Shown: one piece after another, positions 23,701 to 36,010 of the stretch | How positions within the stretch are numbered: position 1 is the first letter of the stretch | How the letters are laid out: every line of letters begins with the position of its first letter | NCBI GenBank assembly: GCA_038380795.1 | Contig: CM076275.1 | Location: 1,862,501 to 1,926,500 of the forward strand | Direction of reading: 5' to 3' | Origin: Pyrocephalus nanus | Taxonomy: Eukaryota; Chordata; Aves; Passeriformes; Tyrannidae | DNA: 64,000 nucleotides | Position numbers and translations under genes: made by a program | The notes under the pieces: generated by a model | What the model saw: the letters and a program-made list of their open reading frames with translations, nothing else | Databases searched by the model: none | What the model was told of the DNA's origin: nothing

Positions 23701-25476
23701 CTCATTATGCACATCAAAAATAATTCATACAATGATTGGAGACTAATATTAAAGCAAATTATTTATTTAATTCTCAATAGCAGTGCTGTAAGTGAAAGGA
23801 AACCCCACTCACTAAATAACCTGGGAACATAATTACTTCAAACACATCTCATGGGGCCTATTTCGTCATCCTTTCATGACCTCAGAGTGGATAATGTAAA
23901 GAAAATGGACTGTGTGTTTTCCCACAGAAATGCAGCCATCCAATTCCTTTCCACTTTCCTTCACCTAATGCCACTGAAAAGCACTCAAATCACTCAAGAT
24001 ACTGAATAATAATCCAACAGAATGCCATCTCATCCTGCCTTATTTCTTCCTGGAGCTGATGGATAAAGACTGAAGTGTTATTGCCCAGCTCCCTGCTTTG
24101 GCTGACACGAGCTCCTGTCGGGCTTCCACCTGGAAATCCCGTTCTCTGGAGAGCATCTGAGCTGGAATAATCCCACCCATGACTGACCTGGGAGAAGTGC
24201 AAGAGCCACACAGCCACAGTGCCCTGGGTGACACACTCAGGTGCCCCACACCCGTGGGAACAGCCACAAGTTACCCCCAAAAAACGTGGGTTCATCTGCC
24301 AAAATCCCAAAGGAAACCCCTGTTTGAGGATTTGGACGTGCTCTGCAGCACTGGCTGACACTGACAACTGTGTAAATCTGCAGGTTTGATCCTGCAAGGC
24401 TCAGGGATATTTTTAGTCCCCCTGTGACGCAGCTCAGCACCTGGCAAGTGACCCAGCACCGGTGGCTCTGCTGCTACAGGAGACACAACAGAGGGATTGG
24501 AGCAGATTTTAAACTCCAAAAGCAGCCCCTCACACTTGCATGAGCAGGAGGATGTTTCACCTTGCAATGTTGGGGACAGAGATCCTTCAACCACCTCAGC
24601 AATTGTGCACCTCGATGTCACACAACAATCTGGCTCCCCTTCATCAACTCAGTTGTTTCCTCTTTATCAGATTAATTAAAGACTGAAATTTGATTTCAAT
24701 TTCATGTTTTAATTTTCAAGAACTATCAGATTGCCCTTATGTTCAGAATATGAAAGGTGATTCTTTACTCATGTTTGAATCAAAGACAAGGAATATCCAG
24801 GAATCTGTTCTCACCTCTACACTTAAAATTCTGGAAAAACAGAGTATTTTGGCAAAGAGAAAGCTCCAGTAAAGGAGGAACACTAGAAGGAAAATGAGTT
24901 TATCTTCCCTGATCTAGTGACTAGCCAAGGAGATTTTCAAGACAAGGACACATAAAGGGGAGTTACACGCTAAATATCACGCTGAAAAGAAATCCTACAC
25001 AGAAAGCCAGCTAGAAGGAAACTGAACATTTTAAAAGATACCAGGGGGCATCTCCAGTGTAAAAATATAAACCTTTGGTGTGTGCCTTGCTAGTCAGAAG
25101 AAATCAGCTGTTAATGGGCATGGCTGTCGTCATCTTGTCATAAAACACTCCAGGAGCAGCAGCCAGCAGGGGAGAGGGGGAGCAAGGTGAGAGTCCTACA
25201 GCTGGAAGCCCAGATGTTCAGGGACCTCTGGGTGAGATGCTCAGTGTAAAACCAGAGAGAAAAGTTAAACTCTGCTGCACCAAAGTGGGCATCTCAGAAT
25301 GACTTTGCAAATATCGAGGGTGAAACCACGGAGAGAGCAACTCCAGCACCCCAAGGGCAGCAGGAGAACAGACAGATGTGCAGTTAAAACTTATGGACTG
25401 CTTTTGAAGGCTCCAGGTCCCCTTTCAGAGCCAGCTGGAACTGCTTGTGCCTGGAAAATCTCCACTGGAACACCCA

Positions 25477-25552
25477 GAATGGTTTGGGGTTGGAAGGGAC
25501 CTTGAAGACCCTCTGCTTCCACAGGCAGGGACACCTCCCACTGGGCCATGTT
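25477..25552 (-). mobile_element. short CR1 3' fragment
   Basis: The plus strand reads 'cccagaatggtttggggttg', 'gaagggaccttgaagaccct', then 'ggcagggacacctcccactg'. This is the terminal 70-odd bases of a CR1 3' end on the minus strand. It is very strongly 5'-truncated and faces the plus-strand CR1 at 26371. Confidence 0.93.
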
Positions 25553-26370
25553 ATGGTTTATGTGCTCAAGTAGATGGATTCTCAATTCCTGAAGGTGCAG
25601 GTGAGGAAAACAACATGGAGATCTAACATTTAATTTTCTCTATCCTGGAGCACAATGTTTTCCAAAGGGTTTTCAACTCACCTTCTTCAAGTGCATTTAA
25701 AACAACTGCTCGCTCGTGCACATCACCTTGGATTTGGGAGCAGTACAGGCTATTTTCAGGACAGGATTTAGAGTTTACATTAGAAGATTTGAGTTTAGAG
25801 AAGAAGTCAGACAAGCAGGAAAGAAGTCAAGGAATAAGGCTTTTTCACTGTATTAGTGCCTGCAGCAGTATTTGTTTCCATATAAAGAAAAAGCAGCAAT
25901 CACAACTCATTGATGCAGAAGTGTGTAGGTAAATGTCAGTGCAAATACAAAACAAATCTCTCCTGATATCACTCGATGTGGAAAAAAAAAAACCACAAAC
26001 AACTGATTTTTCTGGCTTTTAACTTCCTGCAGGTCTGTGATTTCATGATGTTTGACTCAGGAAATTAAGAGAGGAGTAGCTGCATTTAGAGAGGGTTAAT
26101 AAACTCACCATAGATAATGGAAAGAGATGCTGCCAAAACTGTAATAGATGCAGATCATTTAAAATTTGATAGGATCACTTAAGAGCAAAGACAATGCGAG
26201 TGAAAGACAGCTCAATGTTTGCCCAGTAAACAGAATAATGATAAATTGGCCTTGTCAACATAACCCAGGTGCAAATGTGGTTTAAGGCATGTGATGACAG
26301 CTCACTGTCCAGAGAAGCAACTGTTTTCTTTAGAGGGAATTATTATTGTTTAGGAGAGTGATGCAGCTGT
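25553..26370. other. spacer between two opposed CR1 copies
   Basis: About 800 bases without recognisable genes or repeats, apart from an A11 run near 25981. It is moderately AT-rich and shows no internal element. Confidence 0.55.
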
Positions 26371-26615
26371 GAGGGGGAGGTTCAGGACAAGCTTGAATTT
26401 AGTTTAGATATTGGGAAGAAAGAAGCTCTAGACTCAGAGGGTGGGCAGGCACTGGCACAGGTTGCCCAGAGAAGCTGTGGCTGCCCCAGCCCTGGAAGTG
26501 TCCAAGGCCAGGTTGGAGCAACCTGGGACAGTGGAAGGTGTCCCTGCTCATGGCTGGGCTGGATCAAGATGATCTTTAAGGTCCCTTCCAACCCAAACCA
26601 TCCTGTGCCATGGAA
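26371..26615 (+). mobile_element. CR1 retrotransposon 3' fragment
   Basis: Plus-strand blocks appear in order: 'gagggggaggttcagg', 'ttagatattgggaagaaaga', 'gagggtgggcaggcactggc', 'acaggttgcccagagaagct', 'ctggaagtgtccaaggccag', 'gttggagcaacctggg', 'tggaaggtgtccctgctcat' and the 3' end 'aaggtcccttccaacccaaa' followed by 'ccatcctgtgcca'. The copy is 5'-truncated with its 3' end preserved, and it is non-coding. Confidence 0.96.
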
Positions 26616-29495
26616 AATCATCATCCTGTGCTCTCACTCACAGCAGCCTCCTCAGGGTGAAATTCTGGCAACATGGAAGTAATGGCAAAGCTGCCTTAAA
26701 CTTCAGCCCAGCCAGAATTTCAGCCTGTATATCCACACCTGAAGCTCTAAAACAGAGACTGAGCCGGGCTCATGAAACTTGAATTATTGTTATTTGGGTT
26801 TAATGCTTATAACTTCAGTCATTTCTTCAATGTACGTTGATTCAAAACCTGAAATTTCTAACTAATGGCCTACTTACCCTCTATGTTTATTTATATAAAC
26901 ATAAATCCTCTGTTTTTCCATTCAAAGACTGCACTTATTTTTCCAGTAGCACTTTCTCCTCTATCTTTTCGTGAAAATAGCTACCCAGTAAAGAGAAAAG
27001 AGAGAAATTTTCTCCTGAAAATAACCTCCATCTCTCAACACAAAATTTAAATCAATTTGATGCTTCACCTGGAGTAGAGTCAGAAATCTCCAATCATGAC
27101 ATATGGCAAAGCACCTCCAAAACTGTTGGGAGCACCCGTTCTCACATGACAAATGTGCAGGAGAGGCTCTGAAGGGGAGCAAACACGTGTCTGAGACAGG
27201 GAAATCACAGCTCCACAAGCTCAATAACCCCTACACATATCTCTTTTAATTCTTATAAGCTGAATCCACATAAAGCCAAATCTAATAATCTTGCAATGGA
27301 AGTCTCATCTTTGCCATTTCACCTCGAGTAAGAATCTCCAAGATGAAAAGGCTGCATTTTCTAATTTCCTCGTGCATAAAAAAACGTGGTGAGCAGAAGC
27401 TTAGGCTTTAGGGGTTGGGGGTTTAATTTATTTTATTATTTCTTAATCTATTTTTCTAATCTATCCTATATATATAAAGGTTATGAATACATAAACCTAG
27501 AGCAAGAACAAACCTTTCAAACATGACACTGGAATCATAATTTTCCATACTCTGAGTCTGCTCTGATTAAATAATCTCAGTCTACTTCTCCTTTCAAGGT
27601 GTACTGACCTCTGCTAAAGCAACAACCAGGGTCAAACCCAGCTCCACAAAAAAATCATCCTTCTGAGCAAGATAATTCCTTTAATCATGTCATCTTAAAC
27701 ATGGGGAAAGTCCTGTCAGATGTATTTCCCTCAAATACCACCCTTATAAATATGGAAAATATCCTCAAAAAACCCCAAACCCAAATCAACAAACAAACAT
27801 GCAATAAAAATTTGCCTAAAGCAGCCACATTAAAAATTGAGTGAAGACCTCAGGGTTTGAACTGCTGGCAGGCACTTTAATTTGAAGACAGTGCAAAACA
27901 TGTAGGGAATCCAGGGTTCCACCCACAGGAGAATATTAAAAAGTTTCCCTTTTATTATTATGCCTGTCTGTATTGTGGTTTAAAATCCACACAGGGGATT
28001 GCCAGAGCTTGTTAGCTGGCTTTAATAGTTGCATTAATAAATCCTATAAACTAATTGTGCAGTGACTAAGTCAATTACTTTCAAAGGAGATAATATATTT
28101 CTCTAGAAATATGATAAAGAATTCATAAAGAGATATGCTCCTGTCTGGGAGTCCAACAATAATATCCAGCCAGGGACCCAAATCCAGCTGTAATATGTGA
28201 TTAAATTGATGGCTGTGGGGATAAGCAAACTGCAACAATGGCAAGAGATCACGAGAAAGTGTTAAACTGAATTATTTACACAATAAACTAATGAATGAAA
28301 GCAGGGCCAGCAGTTTAACATCCAGACAAAGGTGGGAACCTGATCCTCAACCCGTTTTTTTTTTTTTTAACGAGCCAGGACAAGTAGATGACCCTGTGTA
28401 ATAAGAACCATTTTTTCCACTGGTCTAAGCAGCCCATGACCTTTAGCTCCCATCAAACAGAGGTGATGGTTTGTGTGCTGAGCAGAAAAGCCACTTTGGA
28501 GCTGAAGGTAACTTATGGGTCCCATCCTGCCTGCTGGCCCAGAATCACCCCCCTGAGCCTCCTCTCTGCTGGAGAGAGAGTTATTTCTGACAGACAGCAA
28601 TCCCAAGCACTTGTGCTCTCCCAGATGGAAGCTGGGGGTTACTCTGGGCCAGCAGTCCTGTTGAAGGACCTCAGGTAAGAAGGCAGCACCAAGCAAAGGC
28701 ACAGAGCAATTCCAGGCCCTGAGGGTGTTTTATCTCCTCCTTATTGAACCCAATCACCTCGCCCTAAATTTGATGGACAAGCTGCTCCTGGCAGAGCTGC
28801 TGTCATCATCACAGTCCCACTCCAGACCCTGCTCAGAGGTGACACAAAAATGCACCATTTCTTCAGGCTGTTTTGGGCACAGGGGCAAAACAACACCCCC
28901 TTGCTCAGCTCAGCAGCTGTGAGGGAGGGTAAGAGCAGCTTCAGAGCCCAAACTGCCCCTGTTTGCTGCAGAGGGGCTGTGTCCCCACCAGACACTCAGC
29001 ATGACCCAAACACCAAACCTAAAAACACAAACATGACAAAGACTGGGCTGATGGAAAGGGAAATGTGAAGTTAAGCTCTTAAATCCATAATTCAGCTCAT
29101 AAATAGTTGATTTCAAGACTGCTGAGTATCCAATTAATGGGAGCAAGCTGGAGCTTAGCACTGAGAAAACCAGGCATTCTATTTGAGAGCCTGGCTGCAG
29201 ATTTAGGAGACAGATTTTGGCTTCTATTTTTGAAAAATATTGACTGAGGAGACTTTCACGTCATGCTCTACTTGCACAGGACTCTTCATAAGATAAATGC
29301 CAAAATTCAAGGTTCTAAACTCTGTACTCCAACCCTGAGCTAAGCACACCCATGGACACGAGAGACAGATGGAGCAGCAACTGAGGTGGCTGCAATTCTG
29401 TGGAATATGGGCCACCTTGCCCTGGGTTCTGCTGGTGACAACAGCAGTTGGGGCCCTCAGGCAGCACCATCCCCTCTGCAGTGCTCCCCCAAAAA
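26616..29495. other. noncoding stretch between CR1 copies
   Basis: No gene is recognised. It contains the enhancer-like block at 28010-28240, a short TATA run near 27468 and a T tract at about 28357-28368. A donor-like CAG|GTAAGA at 28675 has no convincing acceptor partner. Confidence 0.55.
28010..28240. promoter_or_regulatory. candidate conserved noncoding element
   Basis: AT-rich with many ordered cores ('gctttaatagttgc', 'cattaataaatcc', 'aactaattgtgcagtg', 'gtcaattac', 'gtgattaaattgatgg') and free of repeats. The texture resembles slowly evolving developmental enhancers. Unverified. Confidence 0.27.
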
Positions 29496-29622
29496 CACGC
29501 TGTCCAAGCCAGGTTGGATGGGGCTCGTAGCAACCTGGTCTAATGGAAGGTGTCCATGAAAGAGGAGATGGAACTGGATGATCTTGAAGGTCCCTTCCAA
29601 TCTAAGCCATTCTATGAAGGCA
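29496..29622 (+). mobile_element. CR1 3' fragment, diverged
   Basis: The plus strand reads 'ctgtccaagccaggttggat', 'agcaacctggtctaatggaa', 'ggtgtccatg', then 'tggatgatcttgaaggtccc' and 'ttccaatctaagccattcta'. The 3' end is intact and the 5' side is truncated. The 'gcaacctggtctaatggaag' wording suggests a slightly different CR1 subfamily from the copies at 26371 and 58789. Confidence 0.94.
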
Positions 29623-31783
29623 ATTGCTCATTAGCCTTCCCTTCTTTTTTTGGGGTATGCATGAAAATATTTTTTATTAAAAAGTAATTAAAAAAAACGC
29701 ACTCAGCTTTTTGGGATGTGAGCAAATCCAAGCACACACCTGGTAAATCAACTTTGAGTTCAAACATCTGAGTGGATAAAACCCCAGAAAAAGGCATGAA
29801 AGGAAAATGCTGACAAACCTCTTGCTCCAGCAGTATGAATGGGGTTGCTATAATGATAGAAAACTATCGATTGCCAACCACTGTCTGGTTCAATTGATCA
29901 GGTCCTGCAAATCTCAGATAACACTCGTGTCATTAGAAGCCACCATTGTGCTCTTGTGGCTGTGACTGATTGCTGTGCTATCACAGCTTTGATCACCTGA
30001 TAGTACAAGTGTTGGGGAGCTGGGCTATTGATTTGTAGATAAAAATGTTCCAGTGCCTTGAGACCTGTCAGTGAAATTCCTTGGATGCAAAGCAGCATTA
30101 TACCCTAATGGTAGGTCATTTGCTAATTTAGTTAATTTGCAAAGAACTTTTTTTGGGGGAGAGCTGTTGCACACACCAACGTGGCAGGTGGCAAAACCTA
30201 CCAGGTTCCATCACCCTCCACCTGAGCTAACAGCTCCTGGAACACACCTGCATGTTTCTGATTTTAAGGTTGAATTTATTCTTGGGTGATCAGCATATGA
30301 AAATCACTATAAAAGTTGGGCTACTGACGCAGTTGTCTTCTAATTAAAATATAAACTTTAAGTAATAGCTGTGGATTATATCCTTCTTTAGAAAAAACTC
30401 TCTTTTTTGCTGTTTTTAACCCATTTGTGTATTATTCCAGTGCTCCAGAGTTTTAAAATTCACACTCCCAGACTAAAAGCCTGAAAATACCCAAACTCAC
30501 CACACTAACAAACCTGTACATCCAAGAAGACTTTATCTAAGACCTTAAACCCACCTCAAAACAATCTTTTTCATTCTGCAGCAGCCAAAGTAAAAGACTC
30601 AATAAACAAGTTTCCAAAGCATGAAAACATATTTCAACATTATCAGGGCACCGGGGGATTTGAGGTTCTAAAAGAATTGCTGGCATGTGCAGATGACCTT
30701 TGTCAGGGTGCCAAAAATGTTCTTTTTGGAAAAACAGACTTTCATGTTACAATGTGGGTTTCTTGATGTGAGAAATGCACTCTCTCCACAATGAGATGTA
30801 AGGGCAGGGAGGTCAAAGTGAAGGACTCGTGGTGACCCCAGGAAGGGCTCTCCAGAAGGAGGGGTGTGCAGGGGTTCTCCATGGCCCTGGGTTTGGATTG
30901 TCCCTCTCCCAGCGCACATCACAGCAACTATTTTTAAGCTGTGCATGCCAGAGCTGATGGCCTTTGCCTGAACTGAAAGCAGAGACCTGAAGAGCAGTGA
31001 TTAAGCTTGGCTTCATTAGTGGCAGAGAGCATCTCTCCCTGGCCTGCCTGGAGCAGAACCCTCTCCCCTTGCCCCTCGCTTCGCCAAGAGGGAATTTGGG
31101 TCATGCAGAGCAGCTCTTGCTGCTCCACTTAAAGGGCAAGAATAAAGACAGCAAAACTGTGCTTTGCTGAAGACAAACTGGTTTTAGCTGTACCAGCTCG
31201 TGGCAGCTCTTGAGCACAGGTTTGTTTGGGGAAAACACAATCTGGCCAGGGTGTTGAAAATCCAGCGGCGTGCAGCAAGTCCTGAATTTGTTGATTAGAA
31301 CCCACAGAAACTTCTGTTGTTTCTAAGCAAATATGCCACACTAAAATACTTCTCCATGACATGGAATTCACGGGAAAGATGAGGTTTGACACCACCTTTT
31401 TACAGACTGTAAAGCTTCACAAGGAGCGCTCTCAGCTTCCAATTATTTTATAGCACTGTCCTGACCTTTCTTTTTAAAAAAAAAACCAAAAACACAATAT
31501 TGTTTGCTTTTTCCATTGCTGCTGTTAAAAGGCTTGGCAGAGGTTTATGTTGTAATGACCAGGTGAGCCCTGTCACCTTTGTGTGAGGTGTTGTTCTGGA
31601 TTTGGGTCAGCAGTTCCTGGTTATGGGGTGGCAGTGCCTCTGATGTTCATGATCTTTATTTCTACCCTGGAGCATCACCTCTGCTGATGGGAGCAGGAGA
31701 GGGCTCACCCTGCACAGCTGACACTGTTTGCTTGTAAAATGAGCAGTATCAATAACTGGAGGATGAGATCCTGCTATTTAATG
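29623..31783. other. noncoding stretch
   Basis: No recognisable gene or repeat in about 2.2 kb. The part around 29830-30110 is AT-rich and repeat-free, and may include slowly evolving noncoding sequence. The 30.8-31.1 kb part is GC-richer with spurious open frames. Confidence 0.5.
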
Positions 31784-32035
31784 ATCACAGAATCACAGAA
31801 TTGTTAAGGATGGAAAAGCCCTCTGAGAAACTCCCTCCAGAGATGGTGATTCAGCCACTGCCCCGGGCAGCCTGTTCTGCTGCTTGTCAGCCCTTTCCAG
31901 GAAGAAATTGTTCCTAAAATCCACCCTGAACCTCCCCTGCCACAAATTGAGGCCATCTCCTCTTGTCCTATTGCCTGTGATCCCCATTCTCTTCCTTATC
32001 CTCTGCTCTCCCCCTCTCCAGCCTGGCAACATTTC
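31784..32035 (-). mobile_element. CR1 retrotransposon 3' fragment
   Basis: The plus strand begins with 'atcacagaatcacagaattg', an eight-base tandem typical of the CR1 terminus, then 'aggatggaaaagccctctga', 'ctccagagatggtgattcag', 'gggcagcctgttctgctgct', 'aagaaattgttcctaaaatc', 'ctgaacctcccctgccacaa' and 'gaggccatctcctcttgtcc'. It belongs to the same 3'-end lineage as the copy at 1854. There is a deletion near 31835, where part of the usual middle sequence is missing. It is 5'-truncated. Confidence 0.95.
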
Positions 32036-32333
32036 ATCTTTCATTCAAGCTTAATAATATTTGTGTCTATTTTTACCTTTATTTGAGGTGAATTACTTCA
32101 GTTTCCCTTATTCCCCTCCTCTGGAGAGCAGCTTTGCCATAAACAGGTGACTTTTGGACTTGTGCTTTATAAAAGTGTTCTCGGGATCCCAGAGGACGTT
32201 TCTGGATGGTAAAACAAAAGTGATGCTTCAAAAAGCAAAGCCCTCAAATACAGGAGGTCTCACCATTCGTTATTTCAAAGACTTGAACCATTTAAAGCAA
32301 AAGGAGCATTTAATTCAAAGACCCTATGGGGGC

Positions 32334-32392
32334 TTTTTTTTTTTTTTTTAATGTTGCTAAAGTGATCTGCTACCTTTAGCAATAAAAAAAAA
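32334..32392. repeat. stem-loop flanked by T and A runs
   Basis: Arms 'ttgctaaag' (32354-32362) and 'ctttagcaa' (32374-32382) are perfect reverse complements around an 11-base loop. They are flanked outside by T16 and A10, which could extend the pairing past a small bulge. It could be a tiny inverted-repeat remnant or simply chance next to microsatellites. It has no known RNA family resemblance that I can name. Confidence 0.5.
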
Positions 32393-35300
32393 ATCCAGAA
32401 TATAAAAGCAGTTTAAAACCACTATTCTGTTAGAAAAATCCACAAAAATAGCCTTACCTGTGGGTTCCTGCTTTTACTTTTAAAAAAGAGACATTTCCCT
32501 GCAGGTACCCCCCATCTCTTCTCTTCCATGACCTTTGCAAAAGTTTAAAACAAATTGCAAGGAATTGACAGCTAAAGAATACCTCTTTGCCTCTCTGAAG
32601 TTAAGAATATTGACTAAAACCAAAGTGTATGTTCTTTGCCCATCCTTTCTGAGAAGTTAGGAAAAGAAAATCAGCTGTTGTGCTTCTGACAAATGCTTGT
32701 GCCAAATTCAGTGCTGGAGAGAGTCTGGAAGGAATGTTACACAGAAACCTAAAGGGAAGATATCATTTGCTTGCCTTATTTAGGCACGTGCTTAAACTTT
32801 GAAGTCCGAGTCCAGAAGATGGATTAAATAAACACTGCTGGGTGACCAAAACCTTGCTGGTCAGAAAGATTGTGTCTTAATTTCATGTGAGTTACAGGAG
32901 GTGAGAAAGCCTTGTGAGAGATGGACACCAGCAGATGGGGAGATGCTCTGCCTTCAGATTTAGTTGTCTTCAAAGAGGTGCCCCCATATACTCACTGACC
33001 CAAGTGCAAAAACCCTGGACTTTTTCCCCCCAAAAAGGGTAAGATTCGGGTCCCAGCACTGCTGCAAAAAGGGCACATCGTGAAAGCCTTTCTGGCAAAA
33101 CTGTCTGCACTTCCAGCCTGCACTTGTAAGGGAGTTCCACACAGAGAAACAGCAAAGCTTTGCTATTTATTTCCAGTTAAGTTGGGATTCAGGCACATCC
33201 CCCCTAACAAGTCCTTCTCCATAAAGCCCTGCGAGTTTAACCTGGCATGCTCTGTGATATTCCAGCTGTCAGACTGGATCTCCTCAACTTTTTCTTCTTT
33301 ACTCTTGACCTGAGTTTCTCTGAGAGCACTGCTTTAAATTAGGTCCCACGAGAAACATGGCAGTAAATTCCTCGTTTCATGATGGTTATAGAAGTTGCCA
33401 CTGTTTGCCCATCATTATAGTGATGTTTGAGGCACTGGAGGAGAGGAATCATTTGTTAGCTCTCTTGTTGTCTGCTTTCTGCTCGCACCAGGAAGCACAG
33501 GTGGGAATTTATTGACACCCCTGACAAGCAGCAAGGTGCTTTCTTCTGCAGGAATTAATTTATCTTATTAGATGAGGCATCATCACACATTTGGGATGTG
33601 ACTCCACGCCCGGGGGCACCGATTTTGTGCCACGGAGAGATCCCTTCCCTGGGCCACAGAGGAGAGAAGGGATGCTCAGGATTTCTTTCCTAGATGATAT
33701 CCTTCTAAATCACAATCATTGGCTTGTGTCATGGAGGAGGAAAATGAAGGAGGAGGAAGCTTTTGTTCCATAATGCTGTATTTCAGTCATTTAGTCCTGT
33801 TGGTTTTGTGCAGTTAGGAATGAAAGATGTAACTTGGGACTTGCTATGGCTCAGGATATACATGTACCAAGGCAGAAATGAGAGCAGAAAACCCACAAAT
33901 CTGCAGTAATGGGAGCAGGATCTACGTATTTAAGGCTCCTAAATATGCAGACAAGTACTCAGATAGGCCCGAGATTAATTCCAAATTTTTGCCTGTCCCT
34001 TTGACCCAGACAGAACATTATTAAATGGGAATCTCTCCCTCCCCTCTTTCCCCATCCATTATTCTCAGCTGTAAGATTTTCCATGCAAATAATGATCTGT
34101 CCTTATATGGCTTCTTCTCACTGTTCTTCTCCACTCTACCTTTGGCCACTTGCTGAGTTTTATGTTAACACAGAGAGACATCTTAATGTGTTTTATGGAG
34201 TCTGGCACAAAGAGGAGGAAAACCTTGGACTGAGCAGCAGGAATCCAGCCCCAGTGCAGGATGGGAGGGGGGACTGAACTTTGATGAAGCCATTTTACCC
34301 ATTTTTCTGGTTAATACCCAACCCTCCCTGTAAACCCCTGACTTGGGGATAACTTCACCCCATCTGCAGCCCCCTCACTCACACTGGCACACTGAACCCC
34401 TGGCTATAAAACTGCTCCAGTCAAGCATAGCACGTGAGCACGATATTCTGCATCAATAAAATCCCCACTGAAGATCCAGTACCCAGCAAGAGACTGTTTG
34501 CAGAACTGATATAAATAATAACTGTGCCCAAAGCACTCTTTGTTTGACATTAACTGTGGCTACAGCAGGAGCTTGTCATGACTGAACAAAAAGAATGTGT
34601 CTTTTTAGCCTAAAAATACTCAGACACAGACTCCAGCAAGAGCACTTCAGTTCTACCACAAATAAACTTGTGTTAGTCAAGACACTGTAATTAATGCATC
34701 CAGCCTTCAGGGCCATTTTTGTGTTGGCACCATTCATATGTATTATTTTAAATTAAACATTCCTTTGTAAAGTGAAAAATGTACCTTTTTTTTTTTTTTT
34801 TTCCACCAAAGATAAACTCTTGCTTATTCCAGCTATTGTGGCAAAGCTGCCCAGCACACACAGAAAATCCTACAGCCAGGATTTCCACGTATCACAGGGT
34901 TTTGTACCAGCAGAGAAACGTCTTAAAAGACTTTGAATGCTAAGGCAAGATTCAGAACCACGCAGCCAGCAGGCAACACAATATTTTGTCAGCAATCCAG
35001 CACACAACACTGCCTTTGATACAACACCCTTCCCAGTGGTTTTCTCCACTGGTATTTTGGGCATTAGGGATTGCCTTTTGCAAAGATATCCTACTAGATA
35101 GAGGCAGATAATATATATTCCTCATTTTTGAGGAGTGAATGTGGCTTTGATCCCTTAAGCTGACCAATCCCACGAGTATAATAAACCCACCAGCATAAAT
35201 AAGGCTCCACATCAAAGCCATGCAAGTGGCTCTCTCTGCAGCCAGGGAATGAGGTGTGGGCAAGGTGAAGGTTTCTGCCTCCAATAAACTGAAAACCATT

Positions 35301-35419
35301 TAAATTTTGAAAGGGTCACTGGTGCTTCACATTAGTTTTCCCCTTTGCTTTTGGAGATCACCACTTCGATGCAGTGTTGGCCGCTGATTGAAAACAATTT
35401 GAACAACACAGGAGTGGGA

Positions 35420-35760
35420 GAGCTCCATGCAAGGCAAAGTAATAGCTGTGCCTTGTCATTATGGGAGAGCATTTATAGTCAAAGACAATGGCACTAATAG
35501 ATTCATTCATTCATTCAGGAACAACCCCAGACCTTTCAAGCATGCAATTAAAATCTCTGTCACTTTATGTGGAGCAAGGAACTGGTGCTTTACTGTCTCG
35601 TCACCAAGGTGTAACACAATTTATTTGACTGATTGCAGCACTGAAATCTCCCAAACAATCAGGATTCATGAATGTTTTTGTGGTTATTGAACAGTTATCC
35701 AAATTAAATTACTTTGCAAACAGTGACAAAGTCATCCAAATAATAAGTGAGGGTACGTTG
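35420..35760. promoter_or_regulatory. candidate conserved noncoding element
   Basis: A repeat-poor stretch with 'aagtaatagctgtgcc', 'gcatgcaattaaaatc', a short ATTC run (about 35504-35517) and 'ccaaattaaattactttgc'. Its composition and lack of transposon blocks resemble conserved noncoding DNA. Unverified. Confidence 0.22.
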
Positions 35761-35798
35761 TACTTGATCAAGAGAAAAAAAAAAAAAGTCAGGAACAC

Positions 35799-36010
35799 GA
35801 GGCTGGAAGGACTCTCCTGGGTCACTTTGTCCCCTGAGAGGCCAAACCTGCATCACTTGGGACAAATATCATCTTAAATGACTTTTCTCTTTTGCTCTGC
35901 CAGTTCCTGCAAGGGCTGCCCAGCACCTTTGCAGCTCCTGTTGATTTACAGCTCATTTAAACTCATTTGGTGCCCCCACAGTCTCACCTTTTGGGGTAGG
36001 AAGTCCTTCC
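35799..36010 (-). mobile_element. possible ancient CR1-like remnant
   Basis: The plus strand has 'gaggctggaaggactctcct' followed by 'gggtcactttgtcccc', reminiscent of the reverse complement of an older CR1 3' terminus. A looser match, 'taggaagtccttccctcact', lies further right. The resemblance is weak and fragmentary, so this may not be a transposon at all. Confidence 0.2.

Larger units (their letters stand above)
15611..25476. other. 9.9 kb noncoding stretch
   Basis: No gene is recognised. It contains a TA microsatellite (16191-16209), A or T tracts (16334-16349, 18422-18437, 21373-21390, 21805-21822), the composite regulatory candidate at 18530-19470 and a dyad at 23680-23700. The GC-richer area around 20.35-20.88 kb is open in several frames on both strands and I do not regard it as coding. 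Confidence 0.5.
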
